Notes: a model not told the origin generated them from the letters alone. DNA of 64,000 bases from Adenophora triphylla var. japonica (GCA_022495995.1 JAFEMH010003615.1:109501-173500); one strand, 5' to 3'. Positions 31,454 to 43,659 are shown, numbered from the stretch's first letter. Made by a program: numbers and translations.

Positions 31454-32695
31454 TGATGATGCATAAAATGGGTGATACCGGGGTACCTAATCAGTCGGGA
31501 ACGCGGCGTTGGATTCCTGGACGAACGAACGGACGATCTGCAAAACAGACACCGTTAGGGCGCGGGGAGTTACCCCGCGCAAACCCTCCGGCGTGAGAAT
31601 AAGCATCTGTGTTTTGAAGAACAAATATTGTAAATGAACAGTCGTATTCAAATGACAAAATTGCAGTTACCTTTGAACCGTTGTGGTTGTTCTCTATTTA
31701 TAATTCCATGATGATGGCGGTTATTTTTGGCATGACTGCATGAGCTCCATAATTTAAGGGACAGTTACATGATTGGAGAACGTGTCCTTGAATGGCTCCT
31801 GATTTGTAGGGAACCGGTTATGGAAAGAGTGGTGCGTACGTCTGGACCCATTAGGTCGACGCTTGTTGGTCGAGGTCGCCTGTTGGGACTAGGTCGACCT
31901 GACTGCTTATGTAGGTCGACGCTTGATGGGTAGGTCCAGGTCGACTGTTGGGACTAGGTCGATTAGGTCGACGCTTGTTGGTCGAGGTCGCCTGTTGGGA
32001 CTAGGTCGACCTGACTGCTTCTGTAGGTCGACGCTTGATGGGTAGGTCCAGGTCGACTGTTGGGACTAGGTCGATTAGGTCGACGCTTGTTGGTCGAGGT
32101 CGCCTGTTGAGCTTAGGTCGATTAGGTCGACGCTTGCTGGGTAAGTCGAGGTCGCCTGTTGGGACTAGGTCGATTAGGTCGACGCTTGTTGGTCGAGGTC
32201 GCCTGTTGAGCTTAGGTCGATTAGGTCGACGCTTGCTGGGTAAGTCGAGGTCGCCTGTTGGGACTAGGTCGATTAGGTCGACGCTTGTTGGTCGAGGTCG
32301 CCTGTTGAGCTTAGGTCGATTAGGTCGACGCTTGCTGGGTAAGTCGAGGTCGCCTGTTGGGACTAGACCCATTAGGTCGACGCTTGTTGGTCGAGGTCTC
32401 CTGTTGAGCTTAGGTCGACCTGACTGATGAGTAAGTCGAGGTCGCATGTTGGGACTAGGTCGACCTGACTAATGGGCAGGGCTGGACCGTACCCGAAATA
32501 GAACCTGGATCGTAGAGTCGGACCAAGCTAGGTCGGGACCTCGTAGGTCGGACAATGAGCTTAGGTCGACTGATCGTGTTGATGGGCCTTGGGCCTAGTA
32601 ATAATTGGGCCGACCTAATAGAGATGTGGTGGCAATAATGTCTGAATAATTGGGCTTCGCTTGTTGGGCCTAGCCCGTCACTTTTATTCCGTTCA
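31454..32695 (-). repeat. 5' LTR of Tat-2
   Basis: Same ends as the left LTR. A TATA box (minus TATAAATA) is at 31695-31702. The array at 31850-32460 is regular here. The ATTTT duplication follows at 32696-32700. Confidence 0.93.
31850..32460. repeat. 99-bp array in the right Tat-2 LTR
   Basis: GGGACTAGGTCGATTAGG occurs at 32062, 32161 and 32260, 99 bp apart. Each unit is two similar halves containing TTAGGTCGACGCTTG. Since 99 is a multiple of three, several frames stay open and give a repeating 33-residue peptide; these are not treated as genes. Confidence 0.92.
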
Positions 32696-32700
32696 ATTTT

Positions 32701-35593
32701 CATTGTCCAAATCAAAAGAAAGAAGTCTCTATTTAAAGAGAAAAAAAATTATGAATGTAGGTGGAAAAATGAAATAAAAAATAATAAATTAAAAAAACAT
32801 AATTTATTTTATTGTTATTTATAATAAAAAAAAATTACTTCACAATTCATTAATTTTCAATAAAAAGAAATTGAAAAATTAGTAAAGGATAATTAACAAA
32901 TATATATTTAAACAAAAGATTTTTTTCTCTTTTTCCAAATCAAATGAAAGAAGTCTCAACTTAAAGAGAAAATATTTAACGAATTTCGGTTTATCCGGTT
33001 AAAACGGTTAACGGAAGCCATTTTTTTTTCTTTTCAAAATATAGTCCTTTTAAAGGAATTTTTAACAATTTCTTGTAACTATTTTTAGGAAAAAATCGTA
33101 GTCACTGCCAAGGCAAATGGCAAGGCCACGGTAATGGCCGGCCATGCCAAATGTCATAGCCAAGTATGGTATAAATTGCTCATCATCAGCCTCTTATATA
33201 GCAATAGCCTTTGATTTTTTTGATTTTCTTTCAATGTGGGATAACATTCCTAGGGAGGCGGCAAGCCCACACGGCCAAGGACATGGTCGACCAAGGTCGA
33301 GCCAAAGCAAGGCCAAGGCCAAGGGCGAGCCACAAGCCTTTGATTACTTTCCCTTCATTTCGATGTGGGATAACTCCTAATGCCACGTGGCGAAGGCCAT
33401 GGCCGGCCAAGGCCGAGCCAAATCAAGGCCACGGCCTAGCCAAGGCCCAAGTTCAATTTCTTTTTTATTTTTTTCAAATAAATAATATCTTAATATTTAG
33501 ATTTTTTTTTGTTTAAAAAATAAATTTTTTTTTGAAAAATAATAAAACAAAGTGGTAATATTTTTTGGATATATATATAACTTTATGAAATATTTTGAAA
33601 AATTTAAATTTATTATTTTGAAATACCTGAATCCGACACAAATACTTAAGGCCAATATCCGAATCCGATCCAAAATTACTTGATCCGAACCCCGACCCAA
33701 GGCCCGATCCGAGGCCAAGGGCGAGGGCATGGGCCAAGGCCATGGGCAAGGGACACGGCCGGCCGAAATGACTAAGCCTTGGCCAACTTGAGCATTATAT
33801 AGGGAAGGAATAACATTTTAGTTTGTTTTTTATTCAATGTGGGATAAACTCCTCAAGGCAACGCCAAAGAAGGTCGGCCAAGGCCAAACCACAGTAAAGG
33901 CCAAGACAATGCCAAGGCCGAGGCAAGGCTAATGAATAAAAAAAAATTTTTTTTTTTTATTTCAACCCAAAGACTTAAGGGCAAAATCCGAATCCGATTT
34001 TTTTCAAATAAATAATATCTTAATATTTAGATTTTTTATTTTGTATAAAAAATAATTTTTTTTTGAAAAATAATAAAACAAAGTGGTAATATTTTTTGGA
34101 TATATATATATATATATATAAATTTATGAAATATTTTGAAAAATTTAAATTTATTATTTTGAAATATCTGAATCCGACACAAATACTTAAGGCCAATATC
34201 CGAATCTGATCCAAAATTACTTGATCCGAGCCCCGACCCAAGGCCCGATCCGAGGCCAAGGGCGAGGGCATGGGCCAAGGCCATGGGCAAGGGATACGGC
34301 CGGCCGAAATGACTAAGCCTTGGCCAACTTGAGCATTATATAGGGAAGGAATAACATTTTAGTTTGATTTTTATTCAATGTGGGATAAACTCCTCAAGGC
34401 CACGCCAAAGAAGGCCGGCCAAGGCCGAGCCACGGCCAAGGTCAAGGCCGAGCCACGGTAAAGGCTAAGACAAGGCCAAGGCCGAGCCAAGGCTAATGAA
34501 TAAAAAAAAAAAAATTTTTTTATTTCAACCCGAAGACTTAAGGGCAAAATTCGAATCCGATACAAAATAACTTGATCCAAGCCCCGACCAAAGGCCCGAT
34601 CCGAGGCCAAGGGCGAGGGCATGGGCCAATGGGCCAAGGCCACGGCCAACCAAGGCCAATTTCTATTTTTTTTTTTTTGGACAAATAAATTGCATCTTAA
34701 ATATTATATTTTTTATTTTGTATAAAAAAATATTATTTATTTTTGACAAATAATAAAAATAAGTGACAATATTTTTTAGATAAATAAGAAAATTATATTT
34801 AAAAAAGAGGTTTTTTTTATCCAAATCAAATGAAAGAAGTGTCAAATTAAAGAGAAAAAAAAATTATGAAATTTGGTGTAATTATTTTTTTTAAAAAAAA
34901 TAATTTATTATAAAATAATTGAGGTCAAAAAAATAGGATTGTTTTTTTAGATATAGATATAGATTATAATTTATAATTAAAAAAATTACTTCACACTTAA
35001 ATAATTTTTACTAAAAAGGAATTGAAAAATAAGTAAAGAATAATTAACAAATTTATATTTAAAAAAGAGGAATTTTTTTATTTGTCCAAATCAAATGAAA
35101 AAGTCTCTATTTAAAGAGGAAAAAAATTATGAAATTTGGTGAAAAAAAAAATTTTTTGTACACCAAATTTTTTTTATTTTTTTTAATAAAACAATTATTT
35201 AATCATATATACTTTGTATACACAATATTTTTTTTTAATATTTTTAATTATAAATGTTAATAAAAAAATTATTTGATCATATATTCTTTGTAAATACACA
35301 ATAATTTTTTTTTTTAGTTAAAATGGGCCAAGGCCATGGGCAAGGGCCATGGCGGACCGAAATGACAATGCCTAGGCCAGCTTGAGCAATATATTGGGAA
35401 GGAATAACATTTGAGTTTGGTTTTTAATCGATGTGGGATAAAATCCTCTAGGCCACGCCCAAGGCCACGGCCGGCCAAGGCAGGCCAAGGCCTTTTGTCC
35501 TTTTTAATTGCAAATTTGCCATGTTGTGAAAAGACGAAAATGCCCCTCAATGGCCCTCTATTTACCAAAACATTGTTATTATATATTTATAGA
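32701..35593 (-). mobile_element. Minus-strand Helitron remnant, 5' end at 35593
   Basis: The right end, read on the minus strand, begins TCTATAAATATATAATAACA after a flanking A. It is followed by CATTGAGGGGCATTTTCGTC, as in the other Helitron 5' ends in this window. The body carries the AAAGTCTCTATTTAAAGAG block four times or more. The left part continues through 23972-25014 across Tat-2. The 3' hairpin end was not found and may have been removed by Tat-1. Confidence 0.55.
33130..34660. repeat. GGCCAAGG-rich region with a 532-bp tandem duplication
   Basis: 33471-33870 and 34003-34400 are near copies offset by about 532 bp, both holding CCGAATCYGATCCAAAATTA and a TTCAATGTGGGATAA block. Partial copies lie at about 34535-34640 and 35324-35440. 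CCAAGGCC/GGCCAAGG runs make the region locally GC-rich within AT-rich DNA. Frames here are low-complexity and not believed coding. Confidence 0.8.
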
Positions 35594-36230
35594 TTTGGGC
35601 AATCTTTGAAAAGTAAGGTTCGTGAATTTCTACGGACGTACACCTAAAGTAGACTTGTTGTTGTGAGCTTGTTGAACTGTTTTATTTTGTAGCCACTAAT
35701 CGTCGTTAAACTCCATACGTAGCGAGACGATAGTGACTTTAGGACAACAATCTCGCGACTCGCACATGCCAACTTCAATTGCTTTATTAATTTCGTTTTC
35801 CTCATTTTGTGTTATGTTAATTTTTTTTCTTGCATGATAGTTGCACAATCTTAATTTGCTGAAACTGATTTTGCATTTTTAAAACATTATTTCCAACAAT
35901 TATAAACACAATAACTAAGAAATAATATTATAATAAAATGAGAGATAATGATTGAAATAGGTGTTGCGAGTATAAAAATTAAAATAAAACAGAGAATGAA
36001 TTGAAGGAATAGTAAGTGGATTGACGTTGTAAATATGACAAATATGTACCATTAAATATACAATTATAAAATTTTTGTCATTTAAAATAATCTACACTAC
36101 ACGACGTATGAAAAAAGTATAAATTTACAGTCACTTGAGATGGAGTATTATATTATCTCCATCCAAATTTATAGTTTAAATTATCATCTCATATAGGCTC
36201 CGTTGTAAATATGACAAATGTGTACCATTT
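35594..36230. other. Unassigned intergenic sequence
   Basis: AT-rich sequence between Helitron ends. 35594-35830 has normal base composition but no open frame or known motif. Confidence 0.4.
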
Positions 36231-36459
36231 TTCGTTGTTTGCTAATCACCGTAAAATGGAGAAAATGTTTTACGGAAAATATTTTTCTCACTTTTTTAAA
36301 TATAATTACTTACGAATTTTTCATAAATAAAACATTTTTCATAAAATTGTAACATCCTCACACACACACATAACTTTTTATACACCTCCATGTTACCCAC
36401 ACCAAATTAACCATCCCTATCCTATTCCCTTATAAAAAAGTTATTTATATTAAAATTAG

Positions 36460-37126
36460 ATTTTACAATTCTCCCTCCATCACCACCACCTCCCACCCCA
36501 CCCCCAACCCAAACTACACTCACCACCACCACCACCATCCCAACTACACTCACCACCCCCACGTCGAGTCAAAAAAAAAAAAAAATCATTTTAAATTTAT
36601 TTTTAACAACTCTTCACCACACTCCACTCACTACCACCACCACTGTCTCCCACCCCATCATGTCAAAAAAAAAAATTTAATCATTTTAAATTTATTTTTA
36701 ACAACTCTCCACCCCGCTCCACACCACTCACCACCACCGCCCCCTTACCCCCCACGTCGGGTAAAAAAAAATTAATCATTTTAAATTTATTTTTAACAAC
36801 TCCCCACTACCACCACCACCACCTAAAGGTCAAAAAAATATTATTCATTTTAAAATTATATTTTAACAAATCCCCACTCACAAGCAATTTTTTTATTTAT
36901 ATTAACATTATTTTTTCACAACTCTCACCACCCCACCAACCACCAACCCCGTCCCACGATCAAACTTTTTTTACTAATAATTAAATTAATTTTTTTAAAA
37001 CAACTCTCTTACTCAACCCCATTTCCCTACTCTCGGCCACCCATCCTAACCCCTCACACTCTTGGCTACTCACCCTACCCACACCTACCCCACCCCTACC
37101 CTATCATCACACTATCTTACCATTTA
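36460..37126. repeat. CACCACC-rich region with about 100-bp repeats
   Basis: AATCATTTTAAATTTATTTT followed by AACAACTC recurs three times between 36574 and 36800, about 95-105 bp apart, separated by CCACCACC-rich stretches. A C-rich strand bias extends to 37126 and resumes after the MITE at 37415. TTTTACGGAAAATATTTTTC at 36270 and an inverted counterpart near 37680 may be ends of one old element. Confidence 0.6.
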
Positions 37127-37414
37127 CTCCCTCCTACCCACCAACATTGATACCAAATTTCTGGGCACGGAGATTAAGGAAAAGTAAGTGAGAGAAAAAG
37201 TGAAAGAAAATGTTGTGAGTATGAAGAATTAAATAGGAGAGAGAATGAGTGGGAGGAATAGTTAGGAGAGAGAATGTTGTGAGTGTAAAAGTGAAATAGG
37301 AAAGAGAATGAGTGGGATAAATAGTGAAGATTTCTTTGCCATTTTGGACAGTATCAGTTTTGGTGGGACGGATCAAAAAGGAAATAAGTATCGGTTTTGA
37401 TGGGACGGAGGGAG
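37127..37414. mobile_element. Stowaway-type MITE
   Basis: Left end CTCCCTCC, right end GGGACGGAGGGAG, TA on both sides (37125-37126, 37415-37416). The interior repeats AGGAGAGAGAATGAGTGG-like words, as do the other copies in this window. Confidence 0.8.
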
Positions 37415-38675
37415 TATATTTCTCCCACCACCTTATGCTACCCATATCCTACCCTTACCCTACCCTATCTCACATCCACCCACCTCATCCCTACTAATCT
37501 CCACCTCCTACCCTACCATCCCACCTCCATCAGGACCATCACCCTATCCCATCCTATCTATTTTAACTTATATTAAATTTCTTGTTTTTATCAAAAAATA
37601 TTTTTATTAAACAAATGAAAATCTTTTCGAAAAATATTTTATTTACCAAATAGTCAAAAATATGTTTATCTTATTTTACGAAAAATATTTTATATGAAGT
37701 TATTTTAAGTTACTAGATTGACTCCCGTGCGATGCACGGGGCATTACTATATATTCAAAAGAAAAAAATGGAACTAAAATAAATAAAAAAATCAATTCGT
37801 TTATAAATTATGGAATACTTCCTTAAAAACTACATTGTCAGTACATAACAATTAGAAAACAATAAAATAGAAATAAAAAAAATCATAAGGAATATGCATT
37901 TCTCTATATACAATTCTGTAGTATTTTATCATTTAAAAAAAGTAAATAAAACACACGAACATGTTTATCACATACGAAATAAGTTATTGAAATTAGTAAA
38001 AAAAGGTGAAGATTGGAAATCTAGTAAAAAAAAGGTGATATTTTATTTATTTTTGATAAAGAGAAATTTGTAAATAAAAACCAAAGATTTGCTCATATCA
38101 AAAGAATAGTACAGTTTTCTAATAAAATTTAATATCATTCTTTTTCAAATGGAAACTTTCGATTAACTCATGCTCATACATCTAAAAAATTATGTCATAT
38201 TTATTTACATTAACTCATTATGAACATAATTATGATATTTATTTTCAATGTAACTTATTTAATTTTTAGGAGAAAAATAAAAATCCTAAAATTCCTAACA
38301 ACTTCGTTAAATGAAAAGAAATTTTCCCTAACCCCCCACTTCCTCATCAAACTCAACCCACTTCTTTCTCTCCCTATTTTAAAATACAAATTTATACTAT
38401 CTTTATTTCTTATTATATTGACATACACTTCAATCAAAATTTTAAAAATGATGGCCATCTTTCCCGATATTCGTCTTTATAAATACACAATATTTTGAGA
38501 CGAATAGAAAATTCGACAAATTTATTAATACTTTATTTACTATGCTTCAAAGAATATTTTTTTAAAATTATAAATAAATAAATTGTTTGATATATCGAAC
38601 TAAAATAAACACAATAACCATATTACCCCCTCTCACTTATTAAATAGAAATCAAAACTCACATTCATTACAATCC

Positions 38676-38680
<5 letters not shown>

Positions 38681-38745
<65 letters not shown>
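38681..38745. repeat. (AT)n microsatellite
   Basis: Pure TA repeat directly left of a MITE that targets TA. Confidence 0.95.
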
Positions 38746-38746
<1 letters not shown>

Positions 38747-39015
38747 TCCATCCGTCCCACTATACTTGACACTTCTTTCCATTTTGGGCCGTCCCACTAT
38801 ACTTGACACCTTCAAAAAATAACCAAGTTTTTATATTCACTCTACCCCACCACTCATTCTCTTTCTTCATTTTCTACCACACATTTATTCAACCAACACT
38901 ACTATTTACCCCACTCATTCTCTCTCTTCATTTTTCACCACACATTTTTTTATTTTATTATTTTTCCTTGGTTTTTGAACCCACCCCTTGGGTGTCCAGT
39001 ATAGTGGGACGGAGG

Positions 39016-39018
<3 letters not shown>
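38746..39018. mobile_element. Stowaway-type MITE within an (AT)n tract
   Basis: CTCCATCCGTCCCACTATAC at the left and GTATAGTGGGACGGAGGGAG at the right are inverted repeats of about 20 bp. It splits a TA microsatellite, offering TA targets on both sides. Confidence 0.9.

Positions 39019-39093
<75 letters not shown>
39019..39093. repeat. (AT)n microsatellite between two MITEs
   Basis: About 73 bp of AT dinucleotides. Confidence 0.95.
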
Positions 39094-39094
<1 letters not shown>

Positions 39095-39382
39095 TCCCTC
39101 CGTCCCACTCCAAGTGTCATTTTTTATCCAAAATGGCGTCCCGTTTGAAGCGTCACCTTTCCTAAAAAGGAAATGTTTTATTAATATTCTATTATCTCAC
39201 CCACTATTCCCTCCACTAATTCTCTCTCCTTTACACTCACAACACTTTTTAAATTCACTATTTCCTCCACTAATTCTCTCTCCTATTTTCAAATTACACT
39301 CACAACATTTTTTCTTCCTCTTTTTTTCCTTAATTTGCGTGCCACCCCTAAAAGGGTGACACTCTTGGTGGGACGAAGGGAG
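39094..39382. mobile_element. Stowaway-type MITE (plus orientation)
   Basis: Ends CTCCCTCCGTCCCA and TGGGACGAAGGGAG, TA flanks. Interior matches the reverse complement of the next MITE. Confidence 0.9.
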
Positions 39383-39422
39383 TATATAGATATAAATTAT
39401 TATTATATTAAATAACCATATA

Positions 39423-39711
39423 CTCCCTCCGTTCCAGCAGAAGCGTCACCATTTTTAGCTCGGCACGCAAATTAAGAAAATAGGTGGGAAGAAAAAATGT
39501 TGAGAGTGTAATTTGAAAATAAAAGAGAGAATTAGTGAAGGAAATAGTGAATTTAAAAAGTGTTGTGAGTGTAGAGGAGAGAGAATTAGTGGAGGGAATA
39601 GTGGATGGGATAATAGAATATTAAAAAAACATTTCCTTTTTAGAAAAGGCGAAGCTTCAAACGGAACGCCATTTTGGGTAAAAAGTGACACTTCTAGCGG
39701 GACGGAGGGAG
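39423..39711. mobile_element. Stowaway-type MITE (inverted relative to the previous one)
   Basis: 289 bp, the same length as its neighbour, ends CTCCCTCCGTTCCA and GCGGGACGGAGGGAG, TA flanks. The two copies are 40 bp apart in opposite orientation. Confidence 0.9.
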
Positions 39712-40185
39712 TATACTTTATAAATATACAATTGTTTTGTTTATAAAAATTCAACACCATTCCAACTCATCATCCTATACCCCACCACTTTTATTTTATT
39801 TTATATTCTTTAATAGAAACCAAAACCCACATTTATTTTATTTTATATAATTTATATATAGATATAAATTATTATTATACTAAATAACCATATATATTAT
39901 CATTTATAATTAAAAATAAATACTTCACACTTATTTACTTTTTACTAAAAAGATATTGAAAAAAAAATGAAAAATAACAAAAGATAATTAAGAAATTTAT
40001 ATTTAAAAAAGAGGGTTTTTTTTATCTGTCCAAATCAAATGAAAGAAGTCTCTATGTAAAGAGAAAAAAAATTATGAAATTTGGTGTAAAAAAAGTTTAA
40101 AAAATAAATTTATTATAAAACAATCGAGGGTAAAGAAATATGATGTTAAAAAATTCCAAAATTCAGCCAGCCAATCAAATGGCGA

Positions 40186-40309
40186 CACGTGGCAAAATTC
40201 TCAAAGAATAAAAGAAAAAATAACTGCATAAACGCACCGTTGTCGGCGCGTGAAGTACACGCGCAAGAGAAATATCGAAATTGCCCTTCCACACACGAAC
40301 GACACGTGT
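40186..40309. promoter_or_regulatory. Helitron 5' block: G-box, GGCGCGTG inverted repeat, G-box
   Basis: CACGTG at 40186, GGCGCGTG-AAGTA-CACGCGC at 40245-40264 and ACACGTGT at 40302-40309. The same arrangement recurs in five other places in the window. Confidence 0.65.
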
Positions 40310-40329
40310 CCAATGTTAACAAAAAAACC

Positions 40330-41805
40330 CTAATGCATTCACACGCCTCTTTAGGCCCGTATAATTTAAGGCTCTCATAATTTTAACCAATAATAAAATA
40401 AGAAACAAAATAAATCATTTACTATCCAATTAATTTGGGTAATTGTTCAAAAAAGTAATTTATTTCATTTCATAAAAATTGAGATTATAACTCATTTAAT
40501 TACTTGATATTTTGTTCTAATGTGTTTTACTCTTTGTGCACATGTGTATCTTTAACATGATTTGCAAATTTTCTTAAATAAGTTACTCATTTCCAGTAAT
40601 CTTTTTGCCTTTCATGCGTGTTTACACGTGACAAAAAATAATTAAAATAATAATGCATTCACGCGCCTCTTTAGGCCCGTGTAATTTACGGCTCTCATAA
40701 TTTTAACCAAAAAAAAAATAAGAAACAAAATAAATCATTTACTATCCACTTTATTTGGGTAATTGTTAATAAAAGCAATTTATTTTATTTCATAAAAAAT
40801 TAGATTATAACTTATTTAGTTAGTTGATATTTTGTTCTAAAGTGTTTTAGTGTGTGCATATATGTATGTTTAACATGATGTACAAAGCTTCTTAAATTAG
40901 CTACTCATTTTCAGTAATCTTTTTGCCCTTTATAGATTTTCAACCCTAACCAAGTAACTACAAATGTGCCCTTGTACATTTTAAAACTTATGCAAGTCAT
41001 TTTATAGAGAGAAAGATAGCGATTTATAACTAATTATTTTATGCTCATTTCTGAAATTATATTAAATTAACTTCTAATATGAGTTTTAATTTAATGAAAA
41101 AATTAAACCAAGAAACTAATCTAATTTTGGACTAAAATTTTATTATACTAATTTTCTCATTTCTCAAATAAATGTCCAAAAATTAATTCAACAAATACCT
41201 ACTTTCCAAATGAAATAATATTAAATATACCAAAATTGTTTATACCTATATCAATAAATGGTTCAAACGAAAGTAAAAAACGATGTTACTTTTTTTCATT
41301 AATCATCTTCACATAAACACAAATGTAAGATCAATTACAAAAATATTATGGAAATCAACTATTACCAAAAAAAAATGAAAAAAACATAGGTTAACTTATA
41401 TATTTGGCCCATCTTTCTCTCATATTATTACCCTAATCATATAAAAGAAGTCTCTATTTAAAGAGAAAAAAAAATTATGAATTTTGGTGAAAAAAAAATA
41501 ATAATAAATTTTAAAAATAGAATTTTTTTTATTATCATTTATAAAAAAAAATTACTTCACACTTAATTAATTTTCACTAAAAAGAAATATAAAAATTAGT
41601 AATGGATAATTAACAAATTTATATTTAAAAAAGAGGTATTTTTTTCTTTGTCCAAATCAAATGAAAGAAGTCTCTATTTAAAGAGAAAAAAAAATTATGA
41701 ATTTTGGTGTAAAAAAAAAAATTAAAAAAAGAAATTTAATATATAATAATTGAGGTCAAAGAAATGGGATAATTTTTTTTTTAAATCCATCCAGCCAATG
41801 GTTTG
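40330..41805. other. AT-rich Helitron body, no gene
   Basis: It contains two diverged tandem segments starting TAATGCATTCAC(A/G)CGCCTCTT (40332 and 40652, about 320 bp apart) and further AAAGTCTCTATTTAAAGAG blocks. Nothing coding was recognised. Confidence 0.6.
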
Positions 41806-41807
41806 TT

Positions 41808-41936
41808 GACACGTGTCCAAAAAAAAAAAAAAAAAAAAAAAAACAATGTTGTGAGAACGCGCCTCGTTTGGCTGCGTGGTATACACGCGCCAAATAAAAG
41901 TCCAAATCGCCCCACCGCATACGATCGACACGTGTC
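41808..41936. promoter_or_regulatory. Helitron 5' block: paired GACACGTGTC and inverted repeat
   Basis: GACACGTGTC at 41808 and 41927 surround GGCTGCGTGGTATACACGCGCC (41870-41891). It lies about 160 bp inside the 5' end at 42095. Confidence 0.7.
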
Positions 41937-42969
41937 CATATTGGTTAAAAAAAAAAAAAAGATGACCAATAACTGACTTGCCACCTCGCTTTTTTACTTG
42001 GTAATTGCATTTTTGCCACAACGTGAAAAGACTAAAATACCCTCAATGGCAAACAATTTACCACTATCTTATTATTATATATAGATAGATAGAGATTACT
42101 TCACACTTATTTAATTTTTACTACAAAGACCATGAAAAATAAAAAACTAAATTTATCAAATTAAAAAAAAATGCATTCACGCGCCTCTTTATGCCCGTGT
42201 AATTTACGGCTCTCATAATTTAAAAAAAAAATAAGAAACAAAATAAATCATTTACTATCCACTTTATTTGGATAATTGTTAATAAAAGTAATTACCCCAT
42301 CTCACTTATTAAATCGAAACCAAAACCCACATTCATCACAATCCCCCATATATATATATATATATATAGATAATTCAACCCATTTCAACTCATCATTCTA
42401 TATCCCACCACTTTTATTTTATTTCATATTCTTGATTTTTTTTACACCAAAAAAATAAGAAACAAAATAAATCATTTGCTATCCAATTTATTTGGATAAT
42501 TGTTAATAAAATTAATTAATATTTTATTTACTATGCTTCAATTTTTTTAAAAATAAAATAAATAAGTTGTTTAATGTATCGAACTAAAATAAACCAATAA
42601 CCATATTACCCATTCCAACGCATTATCCTATACCCCATCACTTTTATGTTATTTTATATTCTTAGTAAAATTAATATTATTACCATTATCATTTATAATA
42701 AAAAATATACTTCACACTTAAATAATTTTGACTAAAACCATATTGAAAAATGAAAAAGAAAAATTAACAAAGGATAATTAGAAATTTATATTTTTAAATA
42801 TGATTTTTTTTCTGTGTCCAAATCAAATGAAAATAGTCTTTATTTAAAGAGAAAAAAAAAATTATGAATTTTGATGTAAAAAAACAAAAAAATTATTTTT
42901 AATATATAATAATTGAGGTCAAAGAAATGGGATAAATTTATTTTTTTCAAAATTAGTACAGCAAATGGG

Positions 42970-43100
42970 GTGTTGACATGTGTCAAAAACCACAAAAAAA
43001 AAAAAAATGCTGAGGAAACGCCCCCTTGTCGGCGCGTGTATTACACGCGCCAACGAAATGACCAAAATGCCCCTCCCCCGTTAGGCGACATTTGTCCAAA
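42970..43100. promoter_or_regulatory. Helitron 5' block, third copy
   Basis: GACATGTGTC, then GGCGCGTG-TATTA-CACGCGCC, then GACATTTGTCC. The central inverted repeat is perfect here while both outer boxes have decayed. Confidence 0.65.
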
Positions 43101-43248
43101 CTGAATTAAAAAAAAAAAAAAAATTTTTTTTGGCCAATAACACGACGCCACGTGGTTTTTTGGCCTTATTATTTGCCACTTTGCCACCGTGTGAAATGTC
43201 GAAAATGCCCCTCGAAGCCACAAAAATTACCACAATCTTATTATTATA

Positions 43249-43533
43249 CTCCCTCCGTCCCGGAACAATCTTCACACTTTCCCTTTTGGGCGTCCCAAAA
43301 CTTACTTCACACATTTAAAACTTACCTAAAATGGAAAGGAATCTTTACTATTTCCTCCACTCATTCTCTCTCCTACATTATTTTAATACTCACAACACCA
43401 TTATAATTTACTATTCTCTCCACTCATTTTCTCTCCTATTTTATTTTCACACTCACAACACTTTCAATATAATACTCCCTCCTTAAAACCAGTGCAAACA
43501 GTGTTTGTGAACATTGTTCCGGAACAGAGGGAG
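43249..43533. mobile_element. Stowaway-type MITE inside a Helitron 5' terminus
   Basis: CTCCCTCCGTCCCGGAACAA and TTGTTCCGGAACAGAGGGAG ends, TA flanks. It interrupts the terminal TCTATCTATA...TAATAATAAG of the Helitron, so it is the younger insertion. Confidence 0.9.
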
Positions 43534-43659
43534 TATATAGATAGATTTTACGCGAAAATGGAGAATTAAATACATCACCGTCAGAGATGAGAGATGTCAG
43601 AGATACTATGAATATGCATTCTCGTCTCAACTTTATGCTCTCAAACATGCGAACCTAAA

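Larger units (their letters stand above)
25015..32695 (-). mobile_element. Tat-2: non-autonomous Tat-related LTR element (7.7 kb) carrying host-gene fragments
   Basis: LTRs at 25015-26186 and 31454-32695 share TGATGATGCATAAAATGG starts and ATTCCGTTCA ends. An ATTTT target duplication, a tRNA-Asp-type primer site at 31430-31450 and a G-rich polypurine tract beside the left LTR set the minus-strand orientation. The interior (26187-31453) has no gag or pol motif. It holds an antisense-ORF remnant and a 78-bp array near the 3' LTR as in Tat elements, then sense-oriented fragments of EXO84 and TAF4. Related LTRs and primer site suggest it could use Tat-1-type proteins. Confidence 0.9.
37713..43545 (-). 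mobile_element. Minus-strand Helitron cluster, probably nested
   Basis: The minus-strand 3' end is CTAG at 37713-37716 next to a T, preceded by the hairpin CCCGTGCATCGCACGGG, the standard Helitron end. Two possible 5' ends (TC after an A) lie at 42095 and 43545; the latter is split by a MITE. Both are followed by a conserved G-box/GGCGCGTG block. Two 5' ends for one 3' end indicate one Helitron inserted in another. No Rep/helicase sequence was seen, so these are non-autonomous. Confidence 0.65.

Noticed and set aside
32001..32447. 148-codon minus-strand frame and its plus-strand mirror
   Set aside because: Produced by the 99-bp LTR repeat; repeating peptide with no family resemblance.
33225..35440. 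Possible Cassandra-type LTR with 5S rRNA promoter
   Set aside because: No 5S rRNA internal promoter sequence (A, IE or C box) could be seen.
38803..39359. Plus-strand frames rich in alternating Ile-Tyr
   Set aside because: They are translations of the (AT)n microsatellite and MITEs.
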